Source: CBDVBD01 sp965372135
GTDB lineage: Bacteria; Electryoneota; RPQS01; CBDVBD01
DNA: 23,125 bases
Direction of reading: 5' to 3'
Assembly (NCBI GenBank): GCA_965372135.1
Contig: CBDVBD010000036.1
Location: forward strand, 1 to 23,125
The notes below the pieces were generated by a model. That model saw nothing but the letters and a program-made list of their open reading frames with translations. It searched no databases and was not told where the DNA came from. This document shows, piece by piece, positions 6,938-15,351 of this stretch (positions are counted from its first letter, which is position 1; each line of letters begins with the position of its first letter). A program made the translations under genes and the position numbers.

Positions 6938-8536
6938 TTATTGATGATGTTGATAGTTTTGCCAGACACGGGCATGGTAATCGGGGGAGGTGTGACGACG
7001 GATGCCATCCCAAGGAAGGGATTGGTCAATGGGCAGAGATCGAGTGATGGTTTTCAAATCGACACCGATTTGCATTGCAGTCTGGCGCAAGCTTTTGTCG
7101 GTGCGGATGGCTTCTTCGATTGCCATTCCCACCAGTTGATCGCCACGAGAAAACAGGGCTTCCCGCCAGGATTCGGAGGGTGGAGTAATTCGCAGGGTAA
7201 TGCCGGATTGCCCTTCAAGGGAACTTTGGATATGGCGATGGGTCCTTCGCAGTATGGTCTCTAAGGCGAATGGAGCCCACTGGAAGGGAGTACCGGCTTT
7301 GGGAACAAAAGGGGTTATGCGAATATCTAAACGTGTGGAAGATGTCTTCGCCCTTATGATCGAGTTCATGCGGCGACACAGGGTAATAATTGCTTCGATA
7401 TCTTCCTCGGTTTCGCCGGGAAGTCCGGTCATGAAATAGCAGCGCAACCGCGGGAATCCGACTTCAGCAACCCAACGAGTGGTCTCCAGGATACGCTGGT
7501 CGGTGATGGGCTTTCCGATGGTTGCACGCAGGTGTTCAGAACCGGCTTCCGGGGCGATGGTGATAGTTTCCACCTGCCCCCGGCGCAGTAATCTTAAGAG
7601 ATCAAGATCAAGGATATCGGCGCGAAAAGACGACAGCCCTAAACCGTAACCTTTGGTCACCAGAGTGTCTATTAGGGTTTCAAGGTCTGGATAGTCGGAC
7701 AGGGCGGCACCCACCAATCCGACCGGTCCGGGTGGCGGTATCCACTCTTCTATGGTGTCAACGATGGTGTCAACCTGCCAGGTCCGATTTGGCACCGAAT
7801 AGCAGGTAGCACAATAGTTACAGAGCCTGCCGCATCCCCTGCCCACTTCGATTAGGAACATTTTTCCGAAGTGACCATCGAGGGATAATGCCATGGATCG
7901 CGCCGGTCCAAGTTTGCTTGCTGACAGTTTCCAAGTGGCAACGGATGTGTTTAGTGGGCTGAGTTCCGGCACCCAAACACCGGAAATTTTCGATAATGAT
8001 TCCAGCACGGCGGATCGGTCCCATCCGGATTCGATCAAACTAATTATCCTGCCAATTTCAGGGATCAGTAGCTCTCCATCACCAAGAAACAGCGCATCCA
8101 TGTGCAGGGATAGCGGCAAGGGATTCAGGGTAGGCGCCAATCCTCCGGCGATGATAATGGGATCTTTAGGGGATCTTTTACCTGCTCTTGTGGGGATGCC
8201 TGATGTGATCAGGAATTCGATAACTGCAGGGTAGTCTTCTTCGGATGATACAGAAAAAGCCAGGATCTGAAACGCCCCGAAAGGGCGTTTCGTCTCCCAG
8301 CTTTTGGGTACAGCACGACGAGGAGGTCGTAGTAAAAAAGTCCGTTCTATGCTTATTTCCGGCAGGCAGCTTAACAGCTGCCAGATCCGGTTGAATCCTA
8401 AATTGGCGATTCCCAGTTCATAAGTGTTGGGGTAAACCAAACAAGTTTGAACAGCTCCGATGCTTCTTGATATCCCCAACAGCGATTCATGGGATAAATA
8501 ATCGCCAATGATGTCTTCCAATGGATCAAGTCCCAT
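6938..8536 (-). CDS. Radical SAM protein with B12-binding-like N-domain, coupled to ftsZ
   Basis: A 532-residue radical S-adenosylmethionine enzyme. The 4Fe-4S motif C235-x3-C239-x2-C242 lies in GRGCGRLCNYCATC. Further core motifs are SSFRADILD, TIAPEAGSEHLR, YFMTGLPGETEEDIE and ITPFVPKAGTPFQW. Residues ~25-170 (YPNTYELGIANLGFNRIW, IIIAGGLAPTLNP, LFLGDGE) resemble the N-terminal B12-binding-like domain of the TIGR03960-type and YgiQ-like families. A DxHxxG cobalamin motif is not seen, so cobalamin binding is doubtful. The C-terminus (~455-475, REALFSRGDQLVG) also matches TIGR03960-like proteins. No partner DUF2344 domain is present. Its ATG overlaps the ftsZ TAA by one base, so translation is probably coupled to ftsZ. 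The substrate is unknown. A role in RNA or protein modification is possible, but nothing in the sequence decides it. Confidence 0.85.
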   Translation of the reverse strand: MGLDPLEDIIGDYLSHESLLGISRSIGAVQTCLVYPNTYELGIANLGFNRIWQLLSCLPEISIERTFLLRPPRRAVPKSWETKRPFGAFQILAFSVSSEEDYPAVIEFLITSGIPTRAGKRSPKDPIIIAGGLAPTLNPLPLSLHMDALFLGDGELLIPEIGRIISLIESGWDRSAVLESLSKISGVWVPELSPLNTSVATWKLSASKLGPARSMALSLDGHFGKMFLIEVGRGCGRLCNYCATCYSVPNRTWQVDTIVDTIEEWIPPPGPVGLVGAALSDYPDLETLIDTLVTKGYGLGLSSFRADILDLDLLRLLRRGQVETITIAPEAGSEHLRATIGKPITDQRILETTRWVAEVGFPRLRCYFMTGLPGETEEDIEAIITLCRRMNSIIRAKTSSTRLDIRITPFVPKAGTPFQWAPFALETILRRTHRHIQSSLEGQSGITLRITPPSESWREALFSRGDQLVGMAIEEAIRTDKSLRQTAMQIGVDLKTITRSLPIDQSLPWDGIRRHTSPDYHARVWQNYQHHQ

Positions 8537-9687
8537 TAATCCATCTGGCGTCTCAAGAATGTGGGAATTTCCATGTTCTCACGAGTGGGTGGTACAAAGT
8601 TGTCCTTGAGAACCATGTCCTCGCTAACTTCTTCCAATTTACCCCGGCGTCTGAAGGTGGAATCTTCCAAGGACTTCAGACTTATTGCTTTATCATCTTT
8701 ACTGGAGCGGGATGCGTGACTCTTAAAACCAGTGGCGATCACGGTGACCCGGATCTCGTCCTCCAGTTGAGGATTGATGACCGCTCCGAAAATGATATTG
8801 GCTTCCCCGCCGGCGGCTTCATAAATTACGGTGGTGGCATCGTTGACGTCGTACAGGGTCAGGTCGGAACCACCGGTAATGTTGACCAAAACCCCTTTGG
8901 CGCCGGAAATGCTGATATCTTCCAGCAAAGGGCTGGAAATGGCTTGCTGCGCGGCTTCCAAGGCTCGATTCTCGCCCTGCGCCACACCAACGCCCATCAA
9001 GGCATCGCCCATCTCGGACATGACGGTACGGACATCGGCGAAATCCAGGTTGATCATACCGGGCACGGTAATCAGGTCGGAAATGCCGCGTGTGGCTTGC
9101 AGCAGGACATCATCCGCCATCAGAAAGGCGTCAACCAACGTCGTCTGCCGTTCGACGATAGCAAGCAAGCGCTGGTTGGGGATGACGATCAAGGTATCTA
9201 CTTTTTCTATAAGTTCATGGATACCTTCTTCAGCGCGTTCCATACGCCGCTTGCCTTCGAACAGAAAGGGTTTGGTGACTATGCCCACCGTCAAGGCGCC
9301 AAGGTTGCGGGCGACATCAGCTATTATCGGTGCGGCGCCGGTGCCTGTCCCGCCTCCCATACCTGCGGTTACGAATATCATGTCGGCATCGCGGAGGTTT
9401 TCGGTGACTTCGTCCATATCCTCCTCGATGGCGCGACGCCCGATTTCCGGGCTGGCGCCGGCACCGAGTCCTTTGGTTAAAGTTTTCCCGATCTGGAGCC
9501 GGTAAGTGGCTTTGTTGATGTCTAAGGCTTGCAAATCGGTGTTGATAGCGATAAATTCGACTCCGACCAGCCCAGCATGGATCATACCGTTGATGGCATT
9601 ACCTCCGGCGCCGCCAACGCCGACCACCTTGATACGGGCGTTGGTAGTGAATTCATCGGCAAATTGGATGGAAAGGTTTTTCCGCAT
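8536..9687 (-). CDS. ftsZ: Cell division protein FtsZ
   Basis: FtsZ is the tubulin-like GTPase that forms the division ring. The 383-residue protein has the nucleotide-binding GVGGAGGNAIN near the start and the tubulin signature GMGGGTGTGAAP at 109-120. The catalytic T7 loop is NLDFADVRTVM at 213-223. A short charged linker (~325-370) leads to the conserved C-terminal peptide EIPTFLRRQMD, which binds FtsA and other partners. The ATG has a very strong AAGGAGG Shine-Dalgarno 6 nt upstream, the best in the window and in keeping with the high FtsZ demand. A dedicated promoter lies at 9719-9746 in the ftsA-ftsZ gap. The stop TAA overlaps the start of the radical SAM gene. Confidence 0.99.
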   Translation of the reverse strand: MRKNLSIQFADEFTTNARIKVVGVGGAGGNAINGMIHAGLVGVEFIAINTDLQALDINKATYRLQIGKTLTKGLGAGASPEIGRRAIEEDMDEVTENLRDADMIFVTAGMGGGTGTGAAPIIADVARNLGALTVGIVTKPFLFEGKRRMERAEEGIHELIEKVDTLIVIPNQRLLAIVERQTTLVDAFLMADDVLLQATRGISDLITVPGMINLDFADVRTVMSEMGDALMGVGVAQGENRALEAAQQAISSPLLEDISISGAKGVLVNITGGSDLTLYDVNDATTVIYEAAGGEANIIFGAVINPQLEDEIRVTVIATGFKSHASRSSKDDKAISLKSLEDSTFRRRGKLEEVSEDMVLKDNFVPPTRENMEIPTFLRRQMD

Positions 9688-9718
9688 GCCTTCCTCCTTA
9701 AGTTATCGTGCTGTTATA

Positions 9719-9746
9719 TTTATAGTTATGAATTTTCATGTTTCAA
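9719..9746 (-). promoter_or_regulatory. ftsZ-proximal promoter
   Basis: Minus-strand TTGAAA (9741-9746) and TATAAA (9719-9724) are spaced by 16 nt in A/T-rich DNA. Transcription would start near 9711, giving a ~24-nt leader that carries the strong AAGGAGG ribosome site. An extra promoter directly before ftsZ is common in dcw clusters and would allow more FtsZ than upstream products. Confidence 0.6.
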
Positions 9747-9864
9747 ATTTGCATATTCTTTGGCGCTCACCTCGCACAGTCCTCACCCGAAGAGTGCCAC
9801 TGATGTACTCCACCGCTAGGAGGTAGATTGTTCCATCAAATAATCGAGTGGCGTTCTATCCGAT
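9747..9864. other. Unexplained intergenic block between ftsA and the ftsZ promoter
   Basis: These 118 nt are more G/C-rich than the flanking promoter and hold no recognised gene. On the minus strand a frame stays open for 39 codons between a TAG and a TGA (encoding a stretch such as GTIYLLAVEYISGTLRVRT), but it lacks a Shine-Dalgarno and a convincing start. A small hairpin CACTC-TTC-GGGTG (9784-9796) and near-pairing of GGCACTC (9792-9798) with GAGCGCC (9762-9768) are visible. It could be a dispersed repeat, a structured leader or small RNA, or the remnant of a gene. Confidence 0.35.
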
Positions 9865-11115
9865 TTAGAAGAAATCCTCGAACCACTGTTTCATGCGTCG
9901 GAAGATTTTCTGGAAGATTTTGGAATCGTCGCCGCGGAATACATCCATCTGATCCTGGTGGGCAATGCCATAAAGCACCAAGCCCACGCCGGTGGAATAG
10001 ACGGGTGATCCCGCGGTTTCCATCAAGCCTCCCAAACCATTGGGACGTCCGATTTTCACCGGAAGCCCCAGCACTTCCTCCGCCAATTCATCGACTCCCT
10101 CCAGCAGTGCTCCGCCACCGGTAAGTACTACACCGGTGGTTAGGAGATCGTAGCAGCCGCTGTTCCGGATTTCATGGAGTGCAAGCTCAAAGATCTCCTG
10201 AACTCGCGGTTGGATGATAGAGGCAAGGACACCACGGGAGACTTCCCGCGGTGGTCTGCCGCCGACGCCGGGGATTGAGATGATTTGATCATCCCGGGCT
10301 CGGGATTCCAGAGCACATCCATGCTCGAGTTTGATCTTTTCCGCCTGCTCGAGTGGGGTTTTAAGCCCAAGAGCAATGTCGCGAGTGACATATTCACCTC
10401 CGAATCCTATGACGGAAGTATGACGAATGCTCCCGTCGAAAAATATTGCTAAGTCTGAAGTTCCTCCGCCAAAGTCCAACAATGCCACACCCAATTCCTT
10501 TTCGTCTTGGGACAAGACGGCATAGGATGACGCCAAGGGTTCCAAGACTAAGTCACGCACGGAAATACCGGTACGTTTGACGCAGCGGTAGATATTCTGT
10601 GCTGATGTGACTGCGCCGGTGATGATGTGTACGTCGGCTTCTAAACGTACGCCGGACATTCCCACCGGCTCTTTGACACCTTCCTGGTTATCCACGATAA
10701 ATTCCTGCGGCAGGACGTGGAGCACTTCCCTGTCCATGGGCAATGCAACCGCTTTGGCGGCTTCGATGACTCTTTCCACGTCCTTCTGCGTGATCTCGTT
10801 GGCTTGGGTTCTGCCCTTTTCGCGGGACACGGCAATCACACCCTTGGAATTGATGGATCGGATGTGATCGCCGGCGATTCCTGCATAAACTGACGCTATC
10901 TCAACCCCCGCCATGCGTTCCGCTTCTTCAATTGCTTTCTCGATGGCTTGAGTGGTCTTGTCGATGTTGACCACCACTCCACGGCGCATACCGGTGGATG
11001 GGTAGGATCCAACCCCTACGATGTTGGCATAACCTTCCGGCGTCATTTCCGCGATGATAACGCCGATTTTCGTGGTGCCGATATCCAATCCTACAATCAT
11101 GTTACTATTTGACAT
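9865..11115 (-). CDS. ftsA: Cell division protein FtsA
   Basis: FtsA is an actin-like ATPase that tethers FtsZ filaments to the membrane and signals to the septal synthase. The 416-residue protein has the phosphate-1 motif GLDIGTTKIG (9-18), phosphate-2 LLDFGGGTSDLAIF, and the adenosine motif VVLTGGGALLEGVDELAE. The 1C subdomain lies between, around residues 84-165 (SINSKGVIAVSREKG to QEFIVDNQ). The last 18 residues (KIFQKIFRRMKQWFEDFF) form the expected amphipathic membrane-targeting helix. The ATG has a GGAGAT Shine-Dalgarno about 5 nt upstream. It lies 77 nt after ftsQ and is separated from ftsZ by an unusually long 177-nt gap. Confidence 0.98.
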   Translation of the reverse strand: MSNSNMIVGLDIGTTKIGVIIAEMTPEGYANIVGVGSYPSTGMRRGVVVNIDKTTQAIEKAIEEAERMAGVEIASVYAGIAGDHIRSINSKGVIAVSREKGRTQANEITQKDVERVIEAAKAVALPMDREVLHVLPQEFIVDNQEGVKEPVGMSGVRLEADVHIITGAVTSAQNIYRCVKRTGISVRDLVLEPLASSYAVLSQDEKELGVALLDFGGGTSDLAIFFDGSIRHTSVIGFGGEYVTRDIALGLKTPLEQAEKIKLEHGCALESRARDDQIISIPGVGGRPPREVSRGVLASIIQPRVQEIFELALHEIRNSGCYDLLTTGVVLTGGGALLEGVDELAEEVLGLPVKIGRPNGLGGLMETAGSPVYSTGVGLVLYGIAHQDQMDVFRGDDSKIFQKIFRRMKQWFEDFF

Positions 11116-11192
11116 GCGATCTCCAAACTCGGGTTCTCATCAGTCTTTTTTCACCTCAGTGTGATTGTTCTGTTCAAGATTTGAGGATAGTA

Positions 11193-11975
11193 TCATCCCG
11201 GAATCGGGGAAACAATTACCCATTGCGGAAATCGCAGATCGATCTTTATCGCTTGGTCTGCGAAATCCCGGCGGTTCTTAATCAAGAATTCTTTTAAAAT
11301 TTGCCAGCTAATACTGCTCGGATTTTTCTGTAGTTGTATTTTTGATTTGCCATCTTCCAGGGTCAAGAATATATGCTCGTTTTTGAGACGGAAATCGGAG
11401 ATCAACTGGAAGACTTCCGGTTCGTGTCGTTGGATTTGTTGAGCACAATCGATTACGATTACCGCTTTTTCGGATGTAATTTTATCGCCGGCTTTCCATT
11501 GATTGGTTTTTAATCCTGCTATTATCGGTAAGTCCCAGGTGACACCCCGCCAGATGCTGCCAAGGTAATTTCCGTTTCCCCCGATCACCCCCATGGGATT
11601 GCCGGGAACCAGCGCCAGTGGTTCCACTTCCTGGATCCAGATCACAATGGTGGACGGCAGGCGGCGATACAAGTGAGTTTTCTCGATCCAGGGATGCTTT
11701 TCCATGCCACGGGCAATACTTACCAAGTCAATAGCGAATACTGAAGAATCCATTGGTAGTGACGCCATTGCCAGCAGGGAATCTGCCGGGATGTAACAGT
11801 TTCCCTCCACCGCTACGGTTTTAAGGGGAAATCGGACATCTTTGCCCCACCAGGTCATGATGTTACGGTACACCTTCGGTCCGTAATAGCATGTTCCGAC
11901 TATTAGAGCCAGTGTAACAAGCAACGCCAACCGTCGCCGCCATTTCCGCTTACGATTTTTTTTCTTCCGGACCAA
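11193..11975 (-). CDS. ftsQ: Cell division protein FtsQ (POTRA domain, DivIB-like)
   Basis: FtsQ is a bitopic inner-membrane protein linking early and late divisome proteins. The 260-residue product has a very basic cytoplasmic N-terminus (VRKKKNRKRKWRRR) followed by one transmembrane helix at ~16-32 (LALLVTLALIVGTCYYG). The periplasmic POTRA domain is at ~50-120, where FPLKTVAVEGN is the typical first strand and HPWIEKTHLYRRLPSTIVI the conserved helix-strand part. The C-terminal beta domain follows. The start is a TTG at 11975 with an AGGTAGG Shine-Dalgarno just upstream; no better in-frame ATG precedes the basic region. It overlaps the end of murB by 26 nt. Identification relies on topology, POTRA pattern and operon position, as this family diverges quickly. 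Confidence 0.92.
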   Translation of the reverse strand: MVRKKKNRKRKWRRRLALLVTLALIVGTCYYGPKVYRNIMTWWGKDVRFPLKTVAVEGNCYIPADSLLAMASLPMDSSVFAIDLVSIARGMEKHPWIEKTHLYRRLPSTIVIWIQEVEPLALVPGNPMGVIGGNGNYLGSIWRGVTWDLPIIAGLKTNQWKAGDKITSEKAVIVIDCAQQIQRHEPEVFQLISDFRLKNEHIFLTLEDGKSKIQLQKNPSSISWQILKEFLIKNRRDFADQAIKIDLRFPQWVIVSPIPG

Positions 11976-12870
11976 AACCTACCTGCCGAATTTCCTGTTC
12001 CAGCTCGATACCGAATTCTTTACGCACGCGCTTTCTAAGTTCCTTCATCAACGCCAACACATCCGCCGCAGTTGCGTTCCCTCGGTTAACGATAAAATTA
12101 GCGTGTTTGGTGGATACCTGTGCGCCTCCGATGGTCAACCCCTTGGCGCCGACCGCCTCCAAAACCCGCCCGGCATAATCACCGGGAGGTCGTTTGAAGA
12201 CGCTCCCTGCCGATGGGAATTCCAGAGGTTGACTCTGTTCTCGCAGTCGATCGACCCTGTCCATCTCCGCCTGGATGTCGTCGGGATCGCCCTGATTAAG
12301 CTGCAAACACAAGGCGGTCACGATTTTCCCCTGTAATTCCACTGCCATTCGATACCCGAAGGTGATCCGGTTCTTAAGTATCCTCACCGACGATTCCCCG
12401 GGCTCGATCACCTCAACCCAGTCCAGAGTGTCCGCTAAATCGGCACCGTAAGCACCGGCATTCATGATGATGCCGCCGCCGACACTTCCCGGTATCCCGC
12501 ACAGTGGTGCGATACCTTCCAGTCCATGTCGCTGCGCTTCGCGGGTCAAATCTTTCAAAGATACTGCCGTTCCGGAAATCAGGCTGGAACCGTGGGTATC
12601 GATCTTCCTAAATCCGCCGCCGAGCCGGATGATTACTCCTCGGAAACCGCTGTCGCTAACCAACAGATTACTGCCTTCGCCGATCAAGAAGTACCGGACA
12701 TCGCAATCGACAACCGCCTTCAGTGCCGCCTGCAGCGATTCCAAGTCTTCAGGTTCCAGCCAAAGATCCGCCGGACCGCCAATCCGAAACGAGGTATGTT
12801 CGGATAACGGTTCGTCCTCCCTAATTGTGCCTTGGAATCCTTGCGCCAGGATTTTCCGGACTGATTGCAT
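11950..12870 (-). CDS. murB: UDP-N-acetylenolpyruvoylglucosamine reductase MurB
   Basis: MurB is the FAD enzyme that reduces UDP-GlcNAc-enolpyruvate to UDP-MurNAc using NADPH, the step before MurC. Visible motifs are EPLSEHTSFRIGGPA, GEGSNLLVSD (FAD binding), GIPGSVGGGIIMNAGAYG, the YRMA motif near 173, and FPSAGSVFKRP, whose Ser (about 223) is the proton donor. The C-terminal ELEQEI holds the family glutamate. I start it at the ATG at 12870 (306 aa). From there the N-terminus aligns with the family, and a GGTGG ribosome site lies 5 nt upstream. A longer version from a GTG at 12924 would add 18 residues, has no Shine-Dalgarno and would overlap murC by 104 nt. With the chosen start the overlap is 50 nt. 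It occupies the slot where E. coli has ddlB. Confidence 0.95.
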   Translation of the reverse strand: MQSVRKILAQGFQGTIREDEPLSEHTSFRIGGPADLWLEPEDLESLQAALKAVVDCDVRYFLIGEGSNLLVSDSGFRGVIIRLGGGFRKIDTHGSSLISGTAVSLKDLTREAQRHGLEGIAPLCGIPGSVGGGIIMNAGAYGADLADTLDWVEVIEPGESSVRILKNRITFGYRMAVELQGKIVTALCLQLNQGDPDDIQAEMDRVDRLREQSQPLEFPSAGSVFKRPPGDYAGRVLEAVGAKGLTIGGAQVSTKHANFIVNRGNATAADVLALMKELRKRVRKEFGIELEQEIRQVGFGPEEKKS

Positions 12871-14254
12871 TAAGTCCACCGCCGAGCCGTCTAAGATATT
12901 CTGTAGCCAATTGTCCCACGTCACCGGCGCCGAAAGTAATCACCATGTCATCTGGTTGGCAAATCCTGTCCAGTTCCGATAGGATTTCCTCGCGGGTGGG
13001 ACAGAATTTCGCATCGACATGACCGGCGTCTTTTGCAGCTTTCACCACCAAGTCACCGGTGATTCCTTCGATTGGGGTTTCCCGTGCCGGATAGATATCC
13101 ATCACCCGCAATACATCCGATTCCAGAAATACGGTGCCGAATTCAGGTGCGAAATCACGCGTCCTGGTGTACAGGTGTGGCTGAAATACCGCCACGATCC
13201 TGCGATTCCAGCCCCGCTGAGCCGCTTCTAAGGTCGCTTTGATTTCCGTGGGATGATGACCGTAGTCATCGATAACAAGGATTCCTTGGGTTTCACCTTT
13301 TATATCAAACCGGCGCTGAACGCCGGAAAAACTTTCCAACGCTTGTTGGATTACGGAAAAGTCGATTTCCATTTCAATGCCGATGGCGACGGCTGCCAAG
13401 GCATTTCTTACGTTATGCGTACCGGGCATATTAACGGTGATCTGCCCCAATTCCTCATTGCCAAGGTAAGCAGTAAATATGGACTGCTGCTGCTCGAATC
13501 GAAGGTTTCTGGCGATTAACCCTTCCGATATATCAATACCATACGGTATCACCGGTCGTTTAATTCTGGGGGCGATGTCGTTGACTTCAGCTTCATCCAA
13601 GCACATAATTACCGACCCGAAAAAAGGCACCTTGTTGGCGAATTCCACGAAGGCGTCTTTGATATCCTCCAAATCCTGGTAGCAGTCCATGTGCTCGGGT
13701 TCTAAAGTAGTAATCACCGCTAAATCAGGATACAATTTCAGGAACGACCGGTCGAATTCGTCGGCTTCCGCAATCAGTACCGAACCCAAACCCAACTTCC
13801 CGCCGGATTTCAGGGATTGCAGACATCCTCCTACGATGATGGTAGGGTCCAACTCCGCGGTTGATAATATCTCGGCAGCCATCGAGGTGGTAGTGGTTTT
13901 ACCGTGAGTACCTGCCACTGCAATCCCGACCTTTAAGCGCATCAGCTCCCCGAGCATTTCGGCACGGGGAATGGTGGTAATGTGCTGTTCATGGGCAGCT
14001 CGAAGCTCCACATTATTGGGAGTGACCGCCGACGAATATACCACCACATGCGCATCTTTGACATAGTCTGGGGAATGTCCTTGCTGAATGTGGCAGCCAA
14101 GCTCAGCTAAGTGGTCGGTGACATCGGTCAAAAGTAAATCAGAACCGCTCACCTTAAAACCCATATTAACAAGGACTTCTGCAATACCGCTCATTCCGGT
14201 GCCGCCGATCCCCACGAAGTGTACATTGTGATATTTCCTGAACATGGTGATCAT
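12821..14254 (-). CDS. murC: UDP-N-acetylmuramate--L-alanine ligase MurC
   Basis: MurC adds the first peptide residue (L-Ala) to UDP-MurNAc in the cytoplasm. The 477-residue protein has the N-terminal UDP-binding Rossmann motif HFVGIGGTGMSGIAE (12-26) and the ATP P-loop AGTHGKTTTT at 114-123. It also has EADEFDRSFL, LEPEHMDCY (metal-binding region), and the C-terminal domain with VIDDYGHHPTEI and FQPHLYTRTRDF, a strong MurC signature. The length is normal. The ATG at 14254 overlaps the murG stop in an ATGA arrangement, typical of translational coupling; a second in-frame ATG three codons later is possible. The Shine-Dalgarno is weak. The last ~17 codons overlap murB. Confidence 0.98.
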   Translation of the reverse strand: MITMFRKYHNVHFVGIGGTGMSGIAEVLVNMGFKVSGSDLLLTDVTDHLAELGCHIQQGHSPDYVKDAHVVVYSSAVTPNNVELRAAHEQHITTIPRAEMLGELMRLKVGIAVAGTHGKTTTTSMAAEILSTAELDPTIIVGGCLQSLKSGGKLGLGSVLIAEADEFDRSFLKLYPDLAVITTLEPEHMDCYQDLEDIKDAFVEFANKVPFFGSVIMCLDEAEVNDIAPRIKRPVIPYGIDISEGLIARNLRFEQQQSIFTAYLGNEELGQITVNMPGTHNVRNALAAVAIGIEMEIDFSVIQQALESFSGVQRRFDIKGETQGILVIDDYGHHPTEIKATLEAAQRGWNRRIVAVFQPHLYTRTRDFAPEFGTVFLESDVLRVMDIYPARETPIEGITGDLVVKAAKDAGHVDAKFCPTREEILSELDRICQPDDMVITFGAGDVGQLATEYLRRLGGGLNAISPENPGARIPRHN

Positions 14255-15351
14255 GATATCAACCGGAATAAGTCAGCCACAATCCGCTGGAGAGCGTCAG
14301 GTTTTGCCATGGATTTCATGGCGGCACTCATGGATGACCGTTTTTCAGAGTTCGTTATTATTTCTCTCACCGCCCTAAGTAGGGAAGTGCTGTCCAGTTC
14401 TTTATCCAATATCATCACCGCACCACCGGCGTCAACCATCGCCTTGGCATTCCATTCCTGGTGACCGCCTGCCGCGAAAGGGTACGGAATCAGGATGGAC
14501 GGGATGCCCCGCAGCGTCAGTTCGGCAAGGGTCAATGCACCGGACCGGGATACCGCTAAATCCGCGACCGCATAGGCTTCATTCATCGGATCGAAGAATT
14601 CCTGCATTCTGGTGCGACCCTCGGTGTCGTTTGGGAGAGTGACCTCTAACAGTTCCGGTTGTTTTCCGGTTTGCCATATTACATTTGCTACTGATAACAA
14701 TTCGACTAAGATTCCCTGCACTGCTTGATTAATGGATCGTGCGCCTTGGCTGCCGCCGGTGATCAGTACTGTTGGTAATTCAGGATGTAAGTTCCATTTT
14801 TCGATGATGTCTTGCCGCGACGGATCCTGGTCCGCTGGTGCGACCGGATTGCCGTGGTTATGGATTTCCCCTTTGGTTTTCAGGGTCTTGCGCGCTTCAT
14901 CGAACCCCAAATGTATTTGATGTACTCGAGGCGCCAACAGCCGAGTAGTGCTGCCGGGCAGGGCATTTTGTTCCTGGATAGCGCGGGGGATTCCCCGAAA
15001 TGCCGCTGCCATCAGTACCGGTCCTGACACATACCCTCCGGTGCCGATCACCAAGTGCGGTCGGTGACGTTTCATTAGCGATAGACATTTAGTAAATGCG
15101 CTCATCAGTTTCCACGGGAAGGTCAGATTTGCCAGCGGGCGCTTTCGGTAAAACGGTGCAACATTAATTAGTTCCAACGGATACCCCCGACTGGGGACGA
15201 TGCGCGATTCGATGCCTTTTTCGGTGCCGATAAAAGTAATCGCTGCATCCGGTCGCTGCCGTTGGATTTCATCGGCAATCGCTAAGGCTGGAAACAAATG
15301 CCCACCGGTTCCACCCCCGGCGATAATTACCCGCAGGCTATCCAACTCCAT
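14251..15351 (-). CDS. murG: Undecaprenyl-PP-MurNAc-pentapeptide-UDPGlcNAc transferase MurG
   Basis: MurG is a GT-B glycosyltransferase at the inner face of the membrane that converts lipid I to lipid II. The 366-residue protein has the first G loop IIAGGGTGGHLFPALAIA (9-26) and the second, VIGTGGYVSGP (101-111). The UDP-GlcNAc side shows ITGGSQGARSINQ (197-209), SRSGALTLAEL (268-278) and GGHQEWNAKAM (295-305). The motif that is usually H-E-Q-N reads Q126-E-Q-N-A here. The ATG at 15351 overlaps ftsW by 14 nt. A GGAG lies only 1 nt before that ATG, so a TTG two codons later, with 7-nt spacing, is an alternative start. It is followed by murC in an ATGA overlap. Confidence 0.97.
   Translation of the reverse strand: MELDSLRVIIAGGGTGGHLFPALAIADEIQRQRPDAAITFIGTEKGIESRIVPSRGYPLELINVAPFYRKRPLANLTFPWKLMSAFTKCLSLMKRHRPHLVIGTGGYVSGPVLMAAAFRGIPRAIQEQNALPGSTTRLLAPRVHQIHLGFDEARKTLKTKGEIHNHGNPVAPADQDPSRQDIIEKWNLHPELPTVLITGGSQGARSINQAVQGILVELLSVANVIWQTGKQPELLEVTLPNDTEGRTRMQEFFDPMNEAYAVADLAVSRSGALTLAELTLRGIPSILIPYPFAAGGHQEWNAKAMVDAGGAVMILDKELDSTSLLRAVREIITNSEKRSSMSAAMKSMAKPDALQRIVADLFRLIS

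Noticed and set aside
8521..9480. Long plus-strand open frame (319 codons) opposite ftsZ
   Set aside because: It is antisense to the fully conserved ftsZ, has no recognisable domain, and its length follows from the codon bias of the real gene.
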